From Mucilaginibacter pineti (GTDB taxonomy: Bacteria > Bacteroidota > Bacteroidia > Sphingobacteriales > Sphingobacteriaceae), in NCBI RefSeq assembly GCF_900101875.1, contig NZ_FNAI01000003.1:62001-126000 (forward strand): a DNA stretch of 64,000 bases, in the 5' to 3' direction. Under the pieces are notes generated by a model that saw only the letters and a program-made list of their open reading frames with translations, did no database searches and was not told where the DNA came from. The position numbers were made by a program, and so were the translations under genes. Positions 60,621 through 64,000 of the stretch are shown here, one piece after another. Within the stretch, counting starts at the first letter, position 1. Every line of letters starts with the position of its first letter.

Positions 60621-62063
60621 TCAGACAATCCTATCCCTCAAAAGAGGCATACTCATACAATGGAAACCACCACGGGCACGGGAAAGTTCTGCCGATGGCA
60701 TTAAAATTAGCGTATTGGTTAACGTTTGCGGGTCGAGTTCATTGTTTTCGAATTTCTGCAGCAGGTCATTTACCCTAATTACGTCAAATCCGCTTTGCTT
60801 AAATGCCTCAACGGTTTTGTCGTTACGGTCGTAACCTAAAACAACTCCTTCTTTGAGGGCCAGTAGATTACAGGAATCTGTCCATTGCTCACGGGCATCA
60901 AACGGGAATGTATTATTGCCCGAGTAGATGAATTTCGTTTTCTCATCGCTTTGCAAATCATTCTCGCTAATGTCTGATAACAGGTCCTCCAGGCAGCCAA
61001 ACAATCGCGGTTTTTCGCCTTTTTCAAACTGTACAATTTCGGGCCTTTCCTTCGTTTTTTTATCTGCAAACCATGATATGGGTTCCTGGTCTTCCAAAGG
61101 GGCCTCAGCAATTGCCAGTGACCTTAGCAGCACCCAGGTATTACGCTTTACCTGGGTAAAAACAGTGTCGATATGCATATAATCCCTTTTATGCGGGATT
61201 TTTACTATGGTCACTTTTTTTACCACATTGTTATCAAACAACAGTTTAATAGCCTCGTTGGCACCGCTGATACTGGTGCGTTCGCTGCAGCCAATCAATA
61301 AATGCTGCGGACTAACCATCATTACATCCCCGCCTTCAAGCGTGGTTTTCTCCAGGTTATCTTCGCCGGGGCGCAAAAAATGTTGCGCAGTTTCGGGGAT
61401 CTCCAGTATATTATCCCTGTAGGGGGCAAACAAAGGGTGGTTGAAAAATATATACCGCGCCAGTAAAGTTTCGCGAAAACGGGCTTTTTTTGCCGGTTTA
61501 TTAAGCAGCATGTGGTTATTTACCGCTATGCCAATATCCCTCGAAAAAATTAAGTTGGGTATTGGCGCAAAAATCATTTCCTCATTACTTAACGAGCCGG
61601 ATATGAAAATTTTAGCCAGTTCAACAGGGTTTGTATTGATTAATTCCTGCTGTAGGCGGTAATTGCAACTTTCTATAGCACAAACAGATGCAGTTAATTT
61701 TTCGCGGATGTCGGCCTGTTGTAGGATGTCAGCCAGTAGGGTTTGAATCTCTATTACCTTGCCCGATGCGTGAAAATTCGCGTTATCGGGTTTAAAGAAC
61801 AGGCGGTCGGTGTCGTTATCAATATCCTGCAGTTTTCCCTTTATTTTATCCGGATCTAAAAAATAGAGCAATAATTTTATGTAATAATCATACTCGTTTT
61901 TACGCATAGTATCCAGGTGCACAATATCCTCAAAAAGCCAGTCCTGGGCCTTTGAGGGCACTACTTTGCCTAATCCGCTATCTGGGCTATGGATAAGTAA
62001 GCTGCGCAGGGTGCCAATTTCTGATGTTACATCTATTTTAAAATCGGTGTTTTTTAGTGTCAT
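60621..62063 (-). CDS. Arginine deiminase family protein
   Basis: The frame opens at 62084, but the ATG at 62063 (MTLKNTDFKIDVTSEIG) is the more natural start, giving about 480 residues. Catalytic blocks of arginine deiminases are all visible: PNLIFSRDIGIAVNN, TTLEGGDVMMVSPQHLLIGC then SERTSISGANEA, DYMHIDTVFTQV, and the nucleophile Cys in RGGFHCMSMPL at the C-terminus. The length exceeds classical ADI (about 410) because of an extra N-terminal half-module. It probably hydrolyses a guanidino compound such as arginine. It lies 86 bases from the divergent argS and is close to ctlX. Confidence 0.87.
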   Translation of the reverse strand: MTLKNTDFKIDVTSEIGTLRSLLIHSPDSGLGKVVPSKAQDWLFEDIVHLDTMRKNEYDYYIKLLLYFLDPDKIKGKLQDIDNDTDRLFFKPDNANFHASGKVIEIQTLLADILQQADIREKLTASVCAIESCNYRLQQELINTNPVELAKIFISGSLSNEEMIFAPIPNLIFSRDIGIAVNNHMLLNKPAKKARFRETLLARYIFFNHPLFAPYRDNILEIPETAQHFLRPGEDNLEKTTLEGGDVMMVSPQHLLIGCSERTSISGANEAIKLLFDNNVVKKVTIVKIPHKRDYMHIDTVFTQVKRNTWVLLRSLAIAEAPLEDQEPISWFADKKTKERPEIVQFEKGEKPRLFGCLEDLLSDISENDLQSDEKTKFIYSGNNTFPFDAREQWTDSCNLLALKEGVVLGYDRNDKTVEAFKQSGFDVIRVNDLLQKFENNELDPQTLTNTLILMPSAELSRARGGFHCMSMPLLRDRIV

Positions 62064-62137
62064 AAATGGATATAAGGAAAGCAAATCTATTCAGAATTAT
62101 CAATATTTTATTATGGCCGGGATATTGGCAATTTAAT

Positions 62138-62145
62138 TAATTTTG
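62138..62145 (+). promoter_or_regulatory. Possible -7 box of argS
   Basis: TAATTTTG fits TAnnTTTG and lies four bases before the ATG at 62150; the following bases GCCACATGAA match those around the lipoprotein start at 58665. No -33 TTTG was found at the usual distance. Confidence 0.35.
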
Positions 62146-62149
62146 CCAC

Positions 62150-63916
62150 ATGAATTTTATTATTGACGCGGCCGTTAAAGCAGTTAAACATTTGTACCAA
62201 ACAGATGTAGCATCGGCTGCTATAGGCTTACAGGAAACCCGTAAGGAGTTTGAAGGGCAAATTACTATAGTTACTTTCCCATTTACCAAATTTTCGCGCA
62301 AAGGGCCCGAGCAAACTGCCAACGAAATAGGTGAATTTCTTAAAAATGAACTCACGGAAGTTGCTGATTTTAATGTAGTTAAAGGTTTTCTTAATATTTC
62401 TATAAAAGACGAATACTGGATAAATCAGCTTTATACTCAAATTTTACCGGATAGCTTCGCCCTTGCTCAACCCAACGGTAAAAAGGTTATGGTAGAGTAT
62501 TCATCGCCAAATACCAATAAGCCGCTGCATTTAGGGCATGTGCGTAATAATCTTTTAGGTTATTCTGTTTCGCAAATCTTGGAAGCCGCAGGTTATGAGG
62601 TAATTAAAGCTAATTTGGTTAATGATCGTGGTATTCATATTTGTAAATCGATGCTGGCCTGGCAAAAGTTTGGTAATGGCGAAACCCCGGCTTCGTCTGG
62701 CTTAAAAGGCGATCATTTGGTAGGTAAATACTACGTATTATTTGATAAGGCCTACAAAACCCAGATCGAAGAACTAAAAGCTACAGGTCAAACCGAAGAT
62801 GAAGCCAAAAAGAACGCGCCTTTTATAAAAGAAGCCCAGCAGATGCTCCAGAAATGGGAAGCAGGGGATACCGAGGTTATTGATCTTTGGAAAACAATGA
62901 ACGGTTGGGTTTACGCCGGTTTTGCTGAAACCTATAAGCAAATGGGCGTTAACTTTGATAAATATTACTATGAATCAGATACTTACCTGTTAGGTAAAGA
63001 TATTATTGACGAAGGACTGCAAAAAGGTGTTTTCTTTAAAAAACCGGATGGTTCTGTTTGGATAGACCTTACTGCCGATGGCCTGGACGAAAAGCTGGTG
63101 CTCCGGTCTGATGGTACTTCGGTTTACATGACCCAGGATATGGGTACCGCCCAATTGAAGTACAATGATTACCATATGGATAAATCTATCTATGTGGTTG
63201 GTAACGAGCAGGATTACCATTTTAAGGTGCTGTTTTTAATCCTCAATAAACTGGGTAAAGCCGGTGCCGATGGCTTGTTCCACCTGTCATACGGGATGGT
63301 TGATCTGCCATCGGGTAAGATGAAATCGCGTGAGGGAACGGTAGTTGACGCCGACGACCTGATGGCCGAAATGGAGGCCACCGCCAAAGAACAAACCGAG
63401 GCTATGGGCAAGGTTGACGGTTTTGCCGAAGCTGATAAACTGCAACTATACCACACTATCGGTATGGGCGCGCTAAAGTACTTCCTGCTAAAGGTAGATC
63501 CTAAGAAAAGGTTATTATTTGATCCTAATGAATCTGTTGATTTTCAGGGACATACGGGGCCATTTATTCAATATACCCATGCGCGTATTAAATCGGTATT
63601 GAGCAGGGCTGATTATCAGTTAGATACTAATATAGTGGTAACTGAATTGGCTGGTGTTGAGCGTGATCTGATCGTGCTGTTAACCCAGTTCCCGGATATT
63701 ATACAGTCGGCAGCTAATGAATATAGCCCGGCTTTGATAGCCAATTATGTGTATGAATTGGCCAAGGTTTATAATAAATTTTACCACGAGAAATCTATAT
63801 TACAGGCTGAGGATGAGGTGTTAAAGCAATTTCGGTTGCAATTATCAGCCGCATCGGCCAAGGTGATCAGCAAGGGTATGAACCTGCTTGGGATAGACGT
63901 GCCCGAGAGAATGTAA
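62150..63916 (+). CDS. argS: Arginyl-tRNA synthetase
   Basis: The 588-residue class I synthetase has an N-terminal Add1-like domain, the HIGH-type motif in SSPNTNKPLHLGHVRNNLLG, and SGKMKSREGTVVDADDLMAE as the KMSKS equivalent. It ends in a DALR anticodon-binding domain with VYELAKVYNKFYHEKSIL and the typical C-terminal GMNLLGIDVPERM. It charges tRNA-Arg. It is divergent from the arginine-deiminase-family gene and is followed by a terminator. Confidence 0.97.
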   Translation: MNFIIDAAVKAVKHLYQTDVASAAIGLQETRKEFEGQITIVTFPFTKFSRKGPEQTANEIGEFLKNELTEVADFNVVKGFLNISIKDEYWINQLYTQILPDSFALAQPNGKKVMVEYSSPNTNKPLHLGHVRNNLLGYSVSQILEAAGYEVIKANLVNDRGIHICKSMLAWQKFGNGETPASSGLKGDHLVGKYYVLFDKAYKTQIEELKATGQTEDEAKKNAPFIKEAQQMLQKWEAGDTEVIDLWKTMNGWVYAGFAETYKQMGVNFDKYYYESDTYLLGKDIIDEGLQKGVFFKKPDGSVWIDLTADGLDEKLVLRSDGTSVYMTQDMGTAQLKYNDYHMDKSIYVVGNEQDYHFKVLFLILNKLGKAGADGLFHLSYGMVDLPSGKMKSREGTVVDADDLMAEMEATAKEQTEAMGKVDGFAEADKLQLYHTIGMGALKYFLLKVDPKKRLLFDPNESVDFQGHTGPFIQYTHARIKSVLSRADYQLDTNIVVTELAGVERDLIVLLTQFPDIIQSAANEYSPALIANYVYELAKVYNKFYHEKSILQAEDEVLKQFRLQLSAASAKVISKGMNLLGIDVPERM

Positions 63917-63917
63917 T

Positions 63918-63952
63918 AGATGTGCAGATTATAGATTGCAGATGTGCAAATG
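63918..63952. repeat. ATCTGCACATCTG-family repeat after argS
   Basis: AGATGTGCAGATTATAGATT followed by GCAGATGTGCAAATG directly after the argS stop is another member of the family seen at 21537, 34000 and 46168. Any inverted partner would lie beyond the window. Confidence 0.65.
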
Positions 63953-63956
63953 ATAA

Positions 63957-63992
63957 GACAATGCCTAATTCAAGTAATTGGGCATTGTCATT
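63957..63992 (+). terminator. Rho-independent terminator of argS
   Basis: GACAATGCCTAATT faces AATTGGGCATTGTC (63976-63989) over a CAAGT loop with one G-T type mismatch, followed by a short T-run. Confidence 0.85.
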
Positions 63993-64000
63993 TAAAAAAT

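Noticed and set aside
1..64000. tRNA, rRNA or riboswitch genes
   Set aside because: No cloverleaf pattern, rRNA segment or recognised riboswitch consensus was seen in the intergenic regions by reading; a covariance-model search was not possible here.

Overview
The window is a chromosomal segment of a Bacteroidota bacterium, most likely a Sphingobacteriaceae member close to Mucilaginibacter or Pedobacter. The evidence is a PKD-repeat protein with a gliding-motility-type (T9SS type B) C-terminus next to a PorP/SprF-type outer-membrane protein, DUF4199 proteins, a short biosynthetic-type arginine decarboxylase, several -7 boxes of the Bacteroidota form TAnnTTTG (one with an exact TTTG-N19 partner ahead of rpmH), and moderate GC. 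No rRNA, tRNA, CRISPR array, prophage or transposase gene was seen. The genus assignment is inference.

Layout. 1-2908: 3' end of an ABC importer operon (binding protein, permease, ATPase), a small unknown protein and a TPR protein. 3240-5224: a secreted Gly/Asn-rich protein and a LacI-family regulator. 5248-9277 (minus): an ABC ATPase, a large FtsX-like permease and a GDSL esterase lipoprotein, a gene set like E. coli ybbA-ybbP-tesA. 9549-13097: two half-exporters that together look like an asymmetric heterodimeric ABC exporter. 13259-16688: a Nudix-related regulator, then a divergent 7TM histidine kinase and response regulator. 16789-21537: the secreted PKD protein, a decayed second copy of its sorting domain, and PorP/SprF. 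21667-26596: rpoN, mscL, a ChaN-like protein, rpmH-rnpA-yidD and tsaB. 26703-32990: two uncharacterised envelope proteins, a DUF423 protein and priA. 33333-39996: pcm, a BatA-like protein, a dihydroorotase homologue that lacks metal ligands, an acidic protein, and two DUF4199 paralogues each followed by a near-identical terminator. 40094-47271 (minus): rseP, dxr, a GH3 enzyme, a six-helix membrane protein and two GT2 glycosyltransferases. 47556-56658: an M1 peptidase, an S41 peptidase, a secreted lipoprotein, a VOC protein and mqo. 57073-63916: an arginine-related stretch with speA, a CtlX-type hydrolase, an arginine-deiminase-family protein and argS.

The most distinctive content is between genes. 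At least five families of short non-coding repeats are present. (i) An ATCTGCACATCTG family forms inverted pairs around terminators and one 58-bp tandem array. (ii) Palindromic elements of about 180-210 bp share a TTTGTCATTTCGA core. (iii) A MITE-like family of about 240 bp begins GGTAATAGCCCAT, ends in the inverted sequence, and has direct repeats of 7-8 bp around two of its three copies. (iv) A 96-bp element has 19-bp perfect inverted ends. (v) An 89-bp element carries CTCTCCAAAGGAGAG. They are nested: one MITE copy splits a 96-bp-type element, and another holds a palindromic element whose empty site survives in a sister copy 0.7 kb away. A 75-bp copy of the 3' end of the VOC gene lies beside one of them, so the 50.2-54.8 kb interval has been remodelled repeatedly.

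All calls come from reading sequence and translations. No database search was run, and domain names rest on recognised motifs.
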